Assembly: GCA_002406015.1 (NCBI GenBank)
Contig: DHMX01000017.1
Coordinates: forward strand, 50,564-114,563
Length of the DNA stretch: 64,000 nt
Origin: Lachnospiraceae bacterium UBA4631
GTDB taxonomy: Bacteria > Bacillota > Clostridia > Lachnospirales > Lachnospiraceae
Reading direction: 5' to 3'
Below, piece by piece: positions 36,063 through 44,229 of the stretch (positions are counted from its first letter, which is position 1; every line of letters begins with the position of its first letter). Below the pieces are notes generated by a model. The model did no database searches. It was not told the DNA's origin and saw nothing but the letters and a program-made list of their open reading frames with translations. The position numbers and the translations under genes were made by a program.

Positions 36063-37215
36063 ATATCTCTATAATTTCATTACGGTCTAAAACCTTATAT
36101 CCGCCGTTCATCGGAAGAGTTAAATCTGCAATACTCTCAAGGTTATCCTCTGTTACGCCAAATTCGGAAAGATGCATTACCACACCGATTTCTTTCATCC
36201 ATGCTTCCATTGCAGACAGTCCCTCTTCGGCAACCTGCTCATCCGTCTTTCCGGTTGGGTCAACGTTCCACACATTTTTTGCAAATCTTACAAACTTGGC
36301 AAGACCATATGGCAGAATGTAGTGATAGTACGCAAGGGAAACTGCGGAAAGCGTCATGCCATGTGTGGCATTTGTATAACCACCGACTGCCTGTCCAAGC
36401 ATATGCACCATCCAGTCGGATGCTTTTCCCTTAGCAACTAATGTGTTCAATGCCCATGTAGCCGTCCACATGATATTGCTTCTGGCTTCATAGTCCTGTG
36501 GATTTTGGACTGCAATACGGCTGGAATGAATGACCGACCGCATAAGCCCTTCACTGATATAATCACTGGTATTATCATCCTCACCGGAAAAATACTGTTC
36601 ACAGATATGATTAAAAATGTCATAAATACCGGAAACCATCTGATAGTTTGGCAAGGTCAGCGTATAGTTTGGATTCAATACGGTAAATCTTGGCATAACC
36701 GCTTCGCTTGCAAATACATGACCGATTTTTTGCTTTGTCTTTTCGTTGGTAATAACAGATCCGGCATTCATTTCGGAACCGGTTCCTGCCATAGTCAGAA
36801 CGCAGCCTACCGGAATAATGTCACAATCCGGCTCCTCAAAGCGGACATAATATTTTTCCCATGGGTCATCCTTACAATTTACAGAAACGGCAACTGCCTT
36901 TGAATAATCACAGACAGAGCCTCCGCCGACTGCCAGAAGCAAATCCGCATGATGCTTCCTTGCGATTTCTACACCTTCATATAATTTTGCAAGCGTAGGA
37001 TTCGGCATTACTCCGCTGATTTCAGCAACATCCTTGCCACTATCGGTAAGCAGCTTCACAACCTCATCATAGATACCATTCTTCTTTATAGAACCGCCAC
37101 CGTAAATAAGAACAACCTTCTTTCCGTATTTCGGCAGCTCCTCCTTCAAATAATTTAACGATTCATCTCCAAAATAGAGCTTTGTAGGATTGCAGTATGC
37201 AAAATTTCCAAGCAT
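36046..37215 (-). CDS. Iron-containing alcohol dehydrogenase, butanol-dehydrogenase type
   Basis: A 389-residue group III alcohol dehydrogenase, reducing aldehydes with NAD(P)H. The NAD-binding GGGS segments are LIYGGGSIKKNGIYDEV and LLAVGGGSVCDYSKA. Metal ligands are expected in YDIFNHICEQYF (Asp and His) and in the later HMLGQAVGG and NATHGMTLSAV segments. The length is typical of BdhA/YqhD relatives. It is the last gene of the LysR-linked redox operon; its ATG follows the cupin stop by 1 bp, with GGAGGT in the cupin 3' end. Confidence 0.92.
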   Translation of the reverse strand: MLGNFAYCNPTKLYFGDESLNYLKEELPKYGKKVVLIYGGGSIKKNGIYDEVVKLLTDSGKDVAEISGVMPNPTLAKLYEGVEIARKHHADLLLAVGGGSVCDYSKAVAVSVNCKDDPWEKYYVRFEEPDCDIIPVGCVLTMAGTGSEMNAGSVITNEKTKQKIGHVFASEAVMPRFTVLNPNYTLTLPNYQMVSGIYDIFNHICEQYFSGEDDNTSDYISEGLMRSVIHSSRIAVQNPQDYEARSNIMWTATWALNTLVAKGKASDWMVHMLGQAVGGYTNATHGMTLSAVSLAYYHYILPYGLAKFVRFAKNVWNVDPTGKTDEQVAEEGLSAMEAWMKEIGVVMHLSEFGVTEDNLESIADLTLPMNGGYKVLDRNEIIEIFRKSL

Positions 37216-37216
37216 T

Positions 37217-37660
37217 TTATTTTACCTCCAATTCATCATATTCTTTATCTGTTACCGGCTCCAGCCATTCGTTACTTGTTTCCTCTCCCGGTACTTCCAC
37301 TGCGATATGCGAAAACCAACTGTCTTTTTTTGCTCCATGCCAATGCTTTACCTCTGCAGGAATTGTAATTACCATTCCTTCTGAAAGGGAAACCGGAGCC
37401 TTACCTTCCTCCTGATACCAGCCTTCACCGGCAGTACATATCAATAGCTGACCGCCGCCTTTCTTTGCATGGTGGATATGCCAGTTATTCCGGCATCCCG
37501 GTTCAAAGGTTACGTTTGCAAGAAATACGCTGGTTTCCTTTGGATTCGTAAGTGGATTCAGAAATGACTGTCCAATAAAATATTGGGCATAGGCATCATT
37601 TGTATTTCCTCTGCCAAATTTGTTTGCTTTTTCAAATTCTTCATACGTTAAATATTTCAT
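37217..37660 (-). CDS. Cupin-domain protein
   Basis: About 147 residues, a single cupin barrel. Metal-binding His residues are visible in NNWHIHHAKKGGGQLLICTAGEG (motif 1) and in VKHWHGAKKDSWFSHIAVE (motif 2). Small cupins of this kind often accompany carboxymuconolactone-decarboxylase-like proteins, as here. The start at ATG 37660 is supported by GGAGGAG 6 nt upstream. It sits between the aldo-keto reductase and alcohol dehydrogenase genes. Its substrate is unknown. Confidence 0.88.
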   Translation of the reverse strand: MKYLTYEEFEKANKFGRGNTNDAYAQYFIGQSFLNPLTNPKETSVFLANVTFEPGCRNNWHIHHAKKGGGQLLICTAGEGWYQEEGKAPVSLSEGMVITIPAEVKHWHGAKKDSWFSHIAVEVPGEETSNEWLEPVTDKEYDELEVK

Positions 37661-37675
37661 AGCTATCTCCTCCAA

Positions 37676-38527
37676 TCAATCATGTATTTTCCATCCGTTT
37701 AACCATTTAGCTGTCTCGGCAAGGCTATGGTTTACGATTTCACTGTGTCCAATATCCAACGCATTTATCTCTGCCATTTCTTCTTCTGTCAGGTTAAAAT
37801 CCCATATAGCAAGATTTTCCTCCATGCGGTCCCGATGTGTGGTTTTTGGAATGATTACAACCTCTCTCTGGATGTTCCATCTGAGGGCTACCTGTGCTGC
37901 GGTTTTTCCGTATTTTTGACCGATTTTTGTCAGAACCGGATGTGTAAAAATACCATGCTTTCCTTCTGCCATAGGTCCCCACGCTTCTGCCTGTACATGA
38001 AATTCCCGCATGACCTCAAGTGCCTCCGGCTGTGCAAAAAACGGATGCAGCTCCACTTGGTTTACTGCCGGAACTACGTTGGCATTTACACATAAATCCG
38101 CAAGCCGGTCCGGATAAAAATTGCACACACCGATTGCCCGGATTTTTCCCTGCTCGTACAATTCTTCCATTGCCCTCCATGAGCCATAGTAATCACTAAA
38201 CGGCTGATGAATCAAATACAAATCCAGATATTCAAGTCCAAGCTTATCCAATGTGGTCTGAAAGGCTTTCTTCGCATTTTCATATCCGGCATCCTGAATC
38301 CAGAGCTTGGATGTGATGAACAGCTCTTCTCTTGGAACATTGCACCTTTTAATTGCATTACCGACAGCTTTCTCATTGAAATATGCTGCTGCCGTATCAA
38401 TCAGACGATACCCGGTATCAATTGCTTCCAGTACTGCCTGTTCGCAAGCCTGCTCATCCGGAATCTGAAATACACCGAAGCCTTCCATCGGCATTTCCAC
38501 ACCATTGTTTAAGGTTACTATTTTCAT
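37676..38527 (-). CDS. Aldo/keto reductase
   Basis: About 283 residues, a typical NADPH-dependent AKR TIM barrel. The catalytic tetrad is recognisable: Asp and Tyr in DTAAAYFNEKAVG, Lys in ITSKLWIQ, and His in LIHQPFSDYYGSW. The C-terminal cofactor segment is VVIIPKTTHRDRMEENL. The ATG at 38527 is preferred over GTG 38536. The gene lies 20 bp after the CMD gene and directly before the cupin. In this operon it probably detoxifies carbonyl compounds. Confidence 0.92.
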   Translation of the reverse strand: MKIVTLNNGVEMPMEGFGVFQIPDEQACEQAVLEAIDTGYRLIDTAAAYFNEKAVGNAIKRCNVPREELFITSKLWIQDAGYENAKKAFQTTLDKLGLEYLDLYLIHQPFSDYYGSWRAMEELYEQGKIRAIGVCNFYPDRLADLCVNANVVPAVNQVELHPFFAQPEALEVMREFHVQAEAWGPMAEGKHGIFTHPVLTKIGQKYGKTAAQVALRWNIQREVVIIPKTTHRDRMEENLAIWDFNLTEEEMAEINALDIGHSEIVNHSLAETAKWLNGWKIHD

Positions 38528-38547
38528 TCTATTCACCGTCCTTATGC

Positions 38548-38877
38548 TTATTCTTCTTCACTATATACTTCCTTTGCCATACGGAATGCTGCCCATGCAT
38601 TCGGCCAGCCTGCGTAGAATGCAAGATGGGTCAATATTTCCGCCATTTCTGTCTTGGTGACACCATTTTGCTTTGCGGTCAGCAAATGATACTGAAAGGA
38701 ATTATCTACCATTCCTTTGCTGACAAGTGCAGATATGGTTATAATCGAGCGTGTCTTTAACGAAAGCTTATCTTCTCTTGACCATACCTCACCAAAAAGT
38801 ACATCATCATTTAATTCTGCAAATTTGGGTGCAAATTCGCCCAATGCATCTCTTCCTGCTGTTTGTTTTACTGCCAT
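38548..38877 (-). CDS. Carboxymuconolactone decarboxylase-family protein
   Basis: A 109-residue helical CMD-family protein. The motif KTRSIITISALVSKG and the C-terminal EMAEILTHLAFYAGWPNAWAA match the family. Real decarboxylases are a minority; many members work in redox stress (AhpD-like), but no CxxC pair is present here. It is 13 bp after the flavodoxin gene and before the AKR gene, as in many clostridial redox operons. Confidence 0.9.
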   Translation of the reverse strand: MAVKQTAGRDALGEFAPKFAELNDDVLFGEVWSREDKLSLKTRSIITISALVSKGMVDNSFQYHLLTAKQNGVTKTEMAEILTHLAFYAGWPNAWAAFRMAKEVYSEEE

Positions 38878-38890
38878 AGTTTGCTACCTC

Positions 38891-39394
38891 CTACATCCAT
38901 TTTTCTACTTCTGCCTGTGCCTTACCTGCGTTTCCACCGCGAATAGCAAGACCTTTTTCTACGATTGCCGTCGGGCATAATGCCTGAATATCCTGAATAC
39001 TGTTGCCCATGCCGCTGCCCTCATGGGTGCAAAATGGCTTTATAGTTTTCCCGCTAAAGTCAAAATGCTCCAGAAATGTAAATACTGCCATCGGCATTGT
39101 ACTCCAATAGTTTGGAAATCCAAGATAAATGGTGCTGTATTCTTCGATGCTTTCCGGATAGCTTACCAGCTCCGGACGTGCATTCTGATTCTGGTCGGCT
39201 CGTGCCTGCTCAATGCATTCATTGTAATCTTTAGAATACGGCTGCTTTTGTTCGATTTTGAACATGTCGGCTCCTGTCAACTTTTGAAGCATACCTGCCA
39301 CAAGTTCCGTATTTCCAACTGTCAGGGTTTTAATCTGTCCGTTTATGTAATTTTCATCTGTTCTTGAGTAAAAAGCAATGAGTGTTTTTCCCAT
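38891..39394 (-). CDS. Flavodoxin
   Basis: About 167 residues, a long-chain-type flavodoxin-like fold. The FMN phosphate loop is LIAFYSRTDENY, and GFPNYWSTMPMAVFTFLEHFDFSGKTIKPFCTHEGSG is the characteristic second half. The start is ATG 39394 with AAAGGAGG 7 nt upstream. It is the first gene of a five-gene operon and is divergent from the LysR gene, so it is likely the main regulated target. It would supply low-potential electrons to the reductases downstream. Confidence 0.92.
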   Translation of the reverse strand: MGKTLIAFYSRTDENYINGQIKTLTVGNTELVAGMLQKLTGADMFKIEQKQPYSKDYNECIEQARADQNQNARPELVSYPESIEEYSTIYLGFPNYWSTMPMAVFTFLEHFDFSGKTIKPFCTHEGSGMGNSIQDIQALCPTAIVEKGLAIRGGNAGKAQAEVEKWM

Positions 39395-39439
39395 GTTCTG
39401 CCTCCTTTGTGGTTTTCCTTTACTATACCATTCCTGCAT

Positions 39440-39490
39440 TTGACACTGAATCTCCGAAATGTTATTATGGTATAAACTTATAGTTTATAC
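39440..39490 (+). promoter_or_regulatory. lysR promoter overlapping an inverted repeat
   Basis: TTGACA (39440-39445) and TATTAT (39463-39468) lie 17 bp apart, facing the LysR gene. The expected start lies inside a perfect inverted repeat GTATAAAC-TTATA-GTTTATAC (39470-39490), a T-N11-A-type LysR box. Binding there could repress lysR and activate the divergent flavodoxin operon. Confidence 0.65.
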
Positions 39491-39509
39491 AAAGTGTGTG
39501 GAGGTATTT

Positions 39510-40397
39510 ATGTATAATCCAATTCTTGATACATTTCTTGCGGTTGTAGACTGTGGAAGCTTTACGAAAGCCGCCGAACAGCTTTATATATCTCCGACGG
39601 CTGTTATGAAGCAGATGAATACACTGGAAAAGCATTTGAACCTGACGTTGATTGAGCGAACCCCTTCGGGTGTGCATATGACTGCCGCCGGGGAGGTTAT
39701 CTATCGAAATGCAAAATTTATGATTGAATATTCCCGAAAGTCCATTGCAGAAGCCTATGCGACTTCTCACAGCTATGATACTACTTTCTGTGTGGGTACT
39801 TCTTTGCTGAATCCGGCAAAGCCGTTTATGGATTTATGGTATCGTGTAAATAAGGATTTTCCGGACTATAAATTACATCTTGTTCCGTTTGAAGATAATC
39901 ATGAAGGGATTTTATCTGAAATAGAAAAACTGGGTGAGAAATTTGATTTTCTGATTGGGGTATGTGATTCAAAAGCATGGCTGTCACTTTGTCGGTTTCT
40001 CCCTCTGGGCAGATATAGAAAAATGGTTGCCGTATCCAGAGAGCATCCCTTAGCATCCAAAAGCTGCCTTGAGCTAACGGATTTATATGGTGAAACACTG
40101 ATGATGGTACGCCGCGGGGATTCGGGTGTCAACGATTTTATCCGCAATGACTTAGAGCGGAATCATCCGCAGATACGAATTGAGGATACTCCGCAATTCT
40201 ATGATTTATCCGTATTTAATCGTTGTGCGGAAACCAATCATGTGTTACTGACTATTGAATGCTGGCAGGATGTTCATCCGGGTCTTGTTTCCATTCCGGT
40301 CAACTGGGACTATAGCATCCCTTATGGCTTATTATACAGTCTGAATGCACCGGAGGATGTGTTGAAATTCGTGGAAACGGTGGAAAAGCTCTCTTAG
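39510..40397 (+). CDS. LysR-family transcriptional regulator
   Basis: About 295 residues: an N-terminal winged helix (DTFLAVVDCGSFTKAAEQLYISPTAVMKQMNTLE) and a C-terminal periplasmic-binding-like effector domain. The start at ATG 39510 has GGAGG 5 nt upstream. It is divergent from the flavodoxin-CMD-AKR-cupin-ADH operon, its probable target; an inverted repeat lies between them. The inducer is unknown but is likely an electrophile or oxidant, given the target genes. Confidence 0.9.
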   Translation: MYNPILDTFLAVVDCGSFTKAAEQLYISPTAVMKQMNTLEKHLNLTLIERTPSGVHMTAAGEVIYRNAKFMIEYSRKSIAEAYATSHSYDTTFCVGTSLLNPAKPFMDLWYRVNKDFPDYKLHLVPFEDNHEGILSEIEKLGEKFDFLIGVCDSKAWLSLCRFLPLGRYRKMVAVSREHPLASKSCLELTDLYGETLMMVRRGDSGVNDFIRNDLERNHPQIRIEDTPQFYDLSVFNRCAETNHVLLTIECWQDVHPGLVSIPVNWDYSIPYGLLYSLNAPEDVLKFVETVEKLS

Positions 40398-40438
40398 ATA
40401 ACGGCAGTACGCTTCCTGTATTTCCTTTAGCCAAAAAC

Positions 40439-41272
40439 TTACCAAGTCATTGCGAACTCTGTTTTTTCAGGATTTTCAGGGTCCCCTATCATAGGACTTG
40501 CTTTATCTAGCTGCTTAAGACTTTCCATTTCCTCTGAGGAAAGCGTGAAATCAAATATATCCATATTTTCTCTTATTCTCTCCTCATGAACGGACTTTGG
40601 AATGACAATCACACCGTTTTGGATATTATATCGCAGCAATATCTGAGCGGGTGTTTTAGAATACTTTTCCGCCAGTCTCTTAACCGCCGTTTCCTCAAAC
40701 ATTTCATTTGCATGTCCTTGTCCAAGCGGAGCATATGCCATATGCGACACCTTGTATTTCTTTTCCCACCTATGCTCGTTTATACGCTGACAATACAGGT
40801 GTGTTTCTATTTGATTCACCGCAGGTCTAATCTTATGAAAGCTAATCAAATCTATCATTCTGTCAGGGTCAAAATTAGAAATACCGATTGCACGAATCGT
40901 TCCCAGTTCATAAAGCCGTTCCAGTTCTCTCCATGCGGCATAATAATTACCAAACGGCCAATGAAGCAAAACCAAATCAAGATAATCGGTCTTTAATTTA
41001 TCAAGGGAGGAACGGACGGTTTTTTCGGCATTTTCATATGAGCGAAAATTAACCTTTGTTACGAGAAACAGCTCTTTTCGCTCAACACCGCTTGCTATTA
41101 TTCCGTTTCCAACCTGCTCTTCATTTCCATAAGCTTCCGCCGTATCAAGTAAACGATAACCGGCTTTGATTGCCGCACAGACTGATTTTTCACATTCAGC
41201 TCCGTTATTTTGAAATGTACCAAATCCAAGCATCGGCATTTTTACACCATTATTTAATTCAACAAATTCCAT
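40439..41272 (-). CDS. Aldo/keto reductase under MerR control
   Basis: A 277-residue AKR with the catalytic residues in DTAEAYGNEEQVG, LVTKVNF and LLHWPFGNYYAAW, and the NADPH-contact segment VIVIPKSVHEERIRENM. It is a paralogue of the AKR at 37676 but is clearly a separate gene with its own promoter. It is divergent from a MerR gene, and its promoter has the stretched spacer typical of MerR activation. A role in reducing toxic aldehydes is likely from the family and context. Confidence 0.92.
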   Translation of the reverse strand: MEFVELNNGVKMPMLGFGTFQNNGAECEKSVCAAIKAGYRLLDTAEAYGNEEQVGNGIIASGVERKELFLVTKVNFRSYENAEKTVRSSLDKLKTDYLDLVLLHWPFGNYYAAWRELERLYELGTIRAIGISNFDPDRMIDLISFHKIRPAVNQIETHLYCQRINEHRWEKKYKVSHMAYAPLGQGHANEMFEETAVKRLAEKYSKTPAQILLRYNIQNGVIVIPKSVHEERIRENMDIFDFTLSSEEMESLKQLDKASPMIGDPENPEKTEFAMTW

Positions 41273-41324
41273 AAAAACTCCTCCTTTTCATAAATTGAAA
41301 ATTATAAATGCTCATGCTATAATC

Positions 41325-41355
41325 AGAATACATTCTTCGAGTTACTCGAAGTCAA
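41325..41355 (-). promoter_or_regulatory. MerR-type promoter and operator of the AKR gene
   Basis: On the minus strand TTGACT (41350-41355) and TATTCT (41325-41330) are separated by 19 bp, the over-long spacing that MerR activators correct. The spacer holds a palindrome, CTTCGAG-TTA-CTCGAAG on the plus strand (41335-41351), partly over the -35. This is a textbook MerR layout. Confidence 0.85.
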
Positions 41356-41386
41356 TACTTTTCAGAAACTATCCGGAGGGATTTTT

Positions 41387-41815
41387 ATGTACTACTCTAT
41401 AAAGGAATTTGCCGAAAAATTCAATGTTACGGAGCATACAGTAAGATACTATACCGACATTGGTCTGCTGCCCTGTCAGAGAGACAATCAAAACCGCAGG
41501 TTATTTGATGAAGAATCCGAAAACCGGATGCAGGGAATAACCTGCCTGAAGGGCTGTGGTGCTTCCATTGAAGATATAAAGGAGTATTGCCGTCTTTGTC
41601 TTTTAGAAGAAACCAAAGAGAATCTAAATGCAAGATACCGGATAATTCTCAAGCAAAGAAAACAGGCATATGAGCGTCTGGCAGAGGCACAGGCAACGGT
41701 TGCATATATGGATGAAAAGGTGAAGCATTACGAGGCGATTCTTGCCGGAAGTATTCCGGATGACTCCAATCCCAATCATTGGACAACCGAAACCAGACCC
41801 GATAAGCATTTCTAG
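41387..41815 (+). CDS. MerR-family transcriptional regulator
   Basis: A 142-residue regulator with an N-terminal MerR winged helix (YSIKEFAEKFNVTEHTVRYYTDIGLLP) and a long dimerisation helix (about 80-120). The C-terminus has no clear metal-binding Cys set; the three Cys residues in the middle (TCLKGCGASIEDIKEYC) could sense electrophiles. It is divergent from an AKR gene whose promoter carries a MerR operator, so that gene is the expected target. Confidence 0.92.
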   Translation: MYYSIKEFAEKFNVTEHTVRYYTDIGLLPCQRDNQNRRLFDEESENRMQGITCLKGCGASIEDIKEYCRLCLLEETKENLNARYRIILKQRKQAYERLAEAQATVAYMDEKVKHYEAILAGSIPDDSNPNHWTTETRPDKHF

Positions 41816-41865
41816 CTTTTTCGTGCAGGCATATGCTTATTATGAATTGCGGAGGTGACTTGTAT

Positions 41866-42351
41866 ATGGATATACGAATTGCAACGATTTATAATCTTGA
41901 TGAAATTACAGCGGTAGAAGCTGAATGTTTTCCGGCTGCGGAAGCGGCAACAAAGGAAGAATTTGCGGAACGGATTAAGTATTACGGGAATCATTTCCGG
42001 CTTATGTTCGATGATGACAAACTGATTGCTTTTATTGACGGATTTGTAACAAATGAAGCAGATTTAACGGATGAAATGTATGAGCAGGCAGCTATGCATA
42101 ATGAAAGCGGAGCATGGCAGATGATTTTCGGAGTCAATACGCTTCCGGCATATCGAAAACATGGCTATGCCGGGCAATTGCTTCAATGTATGATTGATGA
42201 TGCCAGAAAGCAGGAACGAAAAGGACTCGTTTTGACGTGTAAACAAACGTTGATTTCTTACTATGCCAAGTTTGGATTTATCGATGAAGGGGTAACTGAT
42301 AAATCGGTTCATGGCAACGCTGTCTGGCACCAGATGCGATTAACCTTTTAG
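41866..42351 (+). CDS. GNAT-family N-acetyltransferase
   Basis: About 161 residues, a single GNAT domain. The acetyl-CoA loop reads YRKHGYAGQLLQCMIDDAR, and a C-terminal strand-loop YYAKFGFIDEGV is typical. The start at ATG 41866 has GGAGGTGA 6 nt upstream. It is 50 bp downstream of the MerR gene and could be co-transcribed. The substrate is unknown. Its last 4 bp overlap the convergent Ogt fusion gene. Confidence 0.85.
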   Translation: MDIRIATIYNLDEITAVEAECFPAAEAATKEEFAERIKYYGNHFRLMFDDDKLIAFIDGFVTNEADLTDEMYEQAAMHNESGAWQMIFGVNTLPAYRKHGYAGQLLQCMIDDARKQERKGLVLTCKQTLISYYAKFGFIDEGVTDKSVHGNAVWHQMRLTF

Positions 42352-43364
42352 ATACTAATTGCAGTTCCTTTCTTCGGAACAAAGAGCTTTGACATATCTA
42401 CCTGTTCCATTGTAAGCAGCTTTACCTTTTTATCAATGCCGCCTGCATATCCTGTCAGACTACCGTTCTTACCAACCACCCGATGGCAAGGGATAATCAA
42501 TGAAATTGCATTATGTCCTACCGCACCTCCGACTGCCTGTGCAGACATTCTCGGCAGTCCTTTCTGCTTGGCAATTCGCTCTGCGATTTCTCCGTAGGTC
42601 ATTGTTTTTCCGTAGGGAATTGTCAACATGATTTCCCATACCATTTTACTAAATTCTGTGGTTTCCATGAGAAGCGGCGGTGTAAAATCCGGTTCCTTCC
42701 CACTAAAATAAATGTCAAGCCAGTGTGCGGTTTCTGCAAATACCGGTACAGATTTTTCCTCATATTCTTTTGGAAGTGTACTGCCAAAATATTTTTGTCC
42801 ATCAAACCACAAGCCTGTAAGTGCCGTTTCCGTACCGGAAAGCGTAATGCCTCCCAACGGTGAATGATAGTGATATGTATATATCATAGGTTTGTTATTT
42901 TCCTCGCAGTATTTTTTTAATTCTGTTTTTAAATATTCGTATCGGAGTCTTTTTTCTTCTTTTTCAAAATGAATCTCTCTGAACTGCTCCGGATTATCCT
43001 CATAGTCCAAAACTTCATCCCTAAACTGTTCGCTGGTAAGGTCAAACCGACAATCTCCTATGACGTTATAACAATGATAATTTCCGCCGGCTCGCAGGAT
43101 ACCATACACCTTGCCGCCAAATATGTCCTGAGCCAGAAATGCAGTAATGGAGCATTGTCCCAAGGTCATATTTTCCTTTGTCCAACTATCTCTCATACGT
43201 GGAGCACATGTATCCGCACACCAAATATGCGACAATGCATCGTATAAATCTATGGGCGTTTTGATTCCTTTGTATTCCTCTGTTATCGCTTTTGCATCTG
43301 CATGCTCCCAGCCCCAAAATCTATAGTTCATCGTCGAATCCTCCATTGCTTCCCTCTTATCCAT
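42348..43364 (-). CDS. YunG-like domain fused to O6-methylguanine-DNA methyltransferase
   Basis: 338 residues in two parts. Residues about 12-150 resemble YunG-type proteins, with the segment LGQCSITAFLAQDIFGGKVYG. Residues about 160-325 are an Ogt/MGMT DNA-repair domain with the suicide cysteine in IPCHRVVGKNGSLTGYAGG and the DNA-recognition helix MTYGEIAERIAKQKG. Ogt removes alkyl groups from guanine O6. The fusion is unusual. Start choice is open: ATG 43364 follows the upstream stop directly, and ATG 43331 has a better GGAGG. The 3' end overlaps the GNAT gene by 4 bp. Confidence 0.88.
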   Translation of the reverse strand: MDKREAMEDSTMNYRFWGWEHADAKAITEEYKGIKTPIDLYDALSHIWCADTCAPRMRDSWTKENMTLGQCSITAFLAQDIFGGKVYGILRAGGNYHCYNVIGDCRFDLTSEQFRDEVLDYEDNPEQFREIHFEKEEKRLRYEYLKTELKKYCEENNKPMIYTYHYHSPLGGITLSGTETALTGLWFDGQKYFGSTLPKEYEEKSVPVFAETAHWLDIYFSGKEPDFTPPLLMETTEFSKMVWEIMLTIPYGKTMTYGEIAERIAKQKGLPRMSAQAVGGAVGHNAISLIIPCHRVVGKNGSLTGYAGGIDKKVKLLTMEQVDMSKLFVPKKGTAISI

Positions 43365-43583
43365 TCAATATTCCTTCGTTATTTCTTCCTCGATTCCATA
43401 CATTGACTTGAAATCCTCAATATCTTCCGGAGTCTTTATCAGCATTATTTCTTCCAGCTTTCCGGTATGTATGTCCTTAAAACCTGCAACCTGCTCACCG
43501 TTACAGATGCTTGCTTTGATTACCGGCTTCTTATTTTCCTTATCATAAGTTTTTGCCACTATTTTTTTCTTAAACAGTCTCAT
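43365..43583 (-). CDS. Small conserved-looking protein of unknown function
   Basis: About 72 residues, basic N-terminus (MRLFKKKIVAKTYD), then a short strand-rich part and an acidic end. No family recognised and no membrane segment. The start at ATG 43583 has AAGGTGG upstream. Its TGA is directly followed by the ATG of the YunG-Ogt gene, so the two are probably translated together and functionally linked. Confidence 0.65.
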   Translation of the reverse strand: MRLFKKKIVAKTYDKENKKPVIKASICNGEQVAGFKDIHTGKLEEIMLIKTPEDIEDFKSMYGIEEEITKEY

Positions 43584-43646
43584 CCTGCCCACCTTCTCTC
43601 GATTGAATTGTTGGGTGATATTTCAGAAAGCAGCCTTCGGAATTTG

Positions 43647-44090
43647 TCACACCTGCTTCATATACAAAAGCGGGTATGGATTACCTTCCTCGTCATAGTC
43701 CTTCCTTTTATATGTTTTAAAGCCCAAATGTTCATAAAAACCAATTGCCTGCGGATTCTGTTCATTAACCATAACCTCTTGGATTCCATAGTTTTGAATC
43801 CCATATTTCAGGAGTTGACTTCCAATTCCTTTTCCTCTTTCTGCTGCTGAAAGAAAAAGCATTTCCAAACGATTATTTTCTGTTCCCATAAAAGCAATAA
43901 CCTTGCCGAACTCGTCCTCTGCAATTAATAAGTGTTCCACTCCGCTTAATGCTTGCGGAACATATGCCTTAATTCGATTTATCTCTGCATCAGACAGAAA
44001 AAGATGCGTTGCCCGAACAGAATCTTCCCAAATATTTAGCAGGTTTGTCAATAACTGAGGTGTTCTTACCTGAACTTCATACATTTTCAT
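43647..44090 (-). CDS. GNAT-family N-acetyltransferase
   Basis: About 147 residues, a single GNAT domain. The acetyl-CoA loop reads AAERGKGIGSQLLKYGIQ, and the end EVMVNEQNPQAIGFYEHLGFKTYKRKD is very typical of the family. ATG 44090 is the preferred start. It is the third GNAT in the region. It is separated by 63 bp from the small ORF downstream and probably leads that minus-strand group. Confidence 0.88.
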   Translation of the reverse strand: MKMYEVQVRTPQLLTNLLNIWEDSVRATHLFLSDAEINRIKAYVPQALSGVEHLLIAEDEFGKVIAFMGTENNRLEMLFLSAAERGKGIGSQLLKYGIQNYGIQEVMVNEQNPQAIGFYEHLGFKTYKRKDYDEEGNPYPLLYMKQV

Positions 44091-44229
44091 ATCTTTTACC
44101 CTCACAGCCTCCGCTCATAATTCTCACTTTATCTTACGGGTTCTATTTTCTGATGTTTACTAAGCCTTGTCAAACTTCTACCCTCTGTTGTATAGTTAAA
44201 TAATAACTTGAACGAATCGAGGAATCAAT

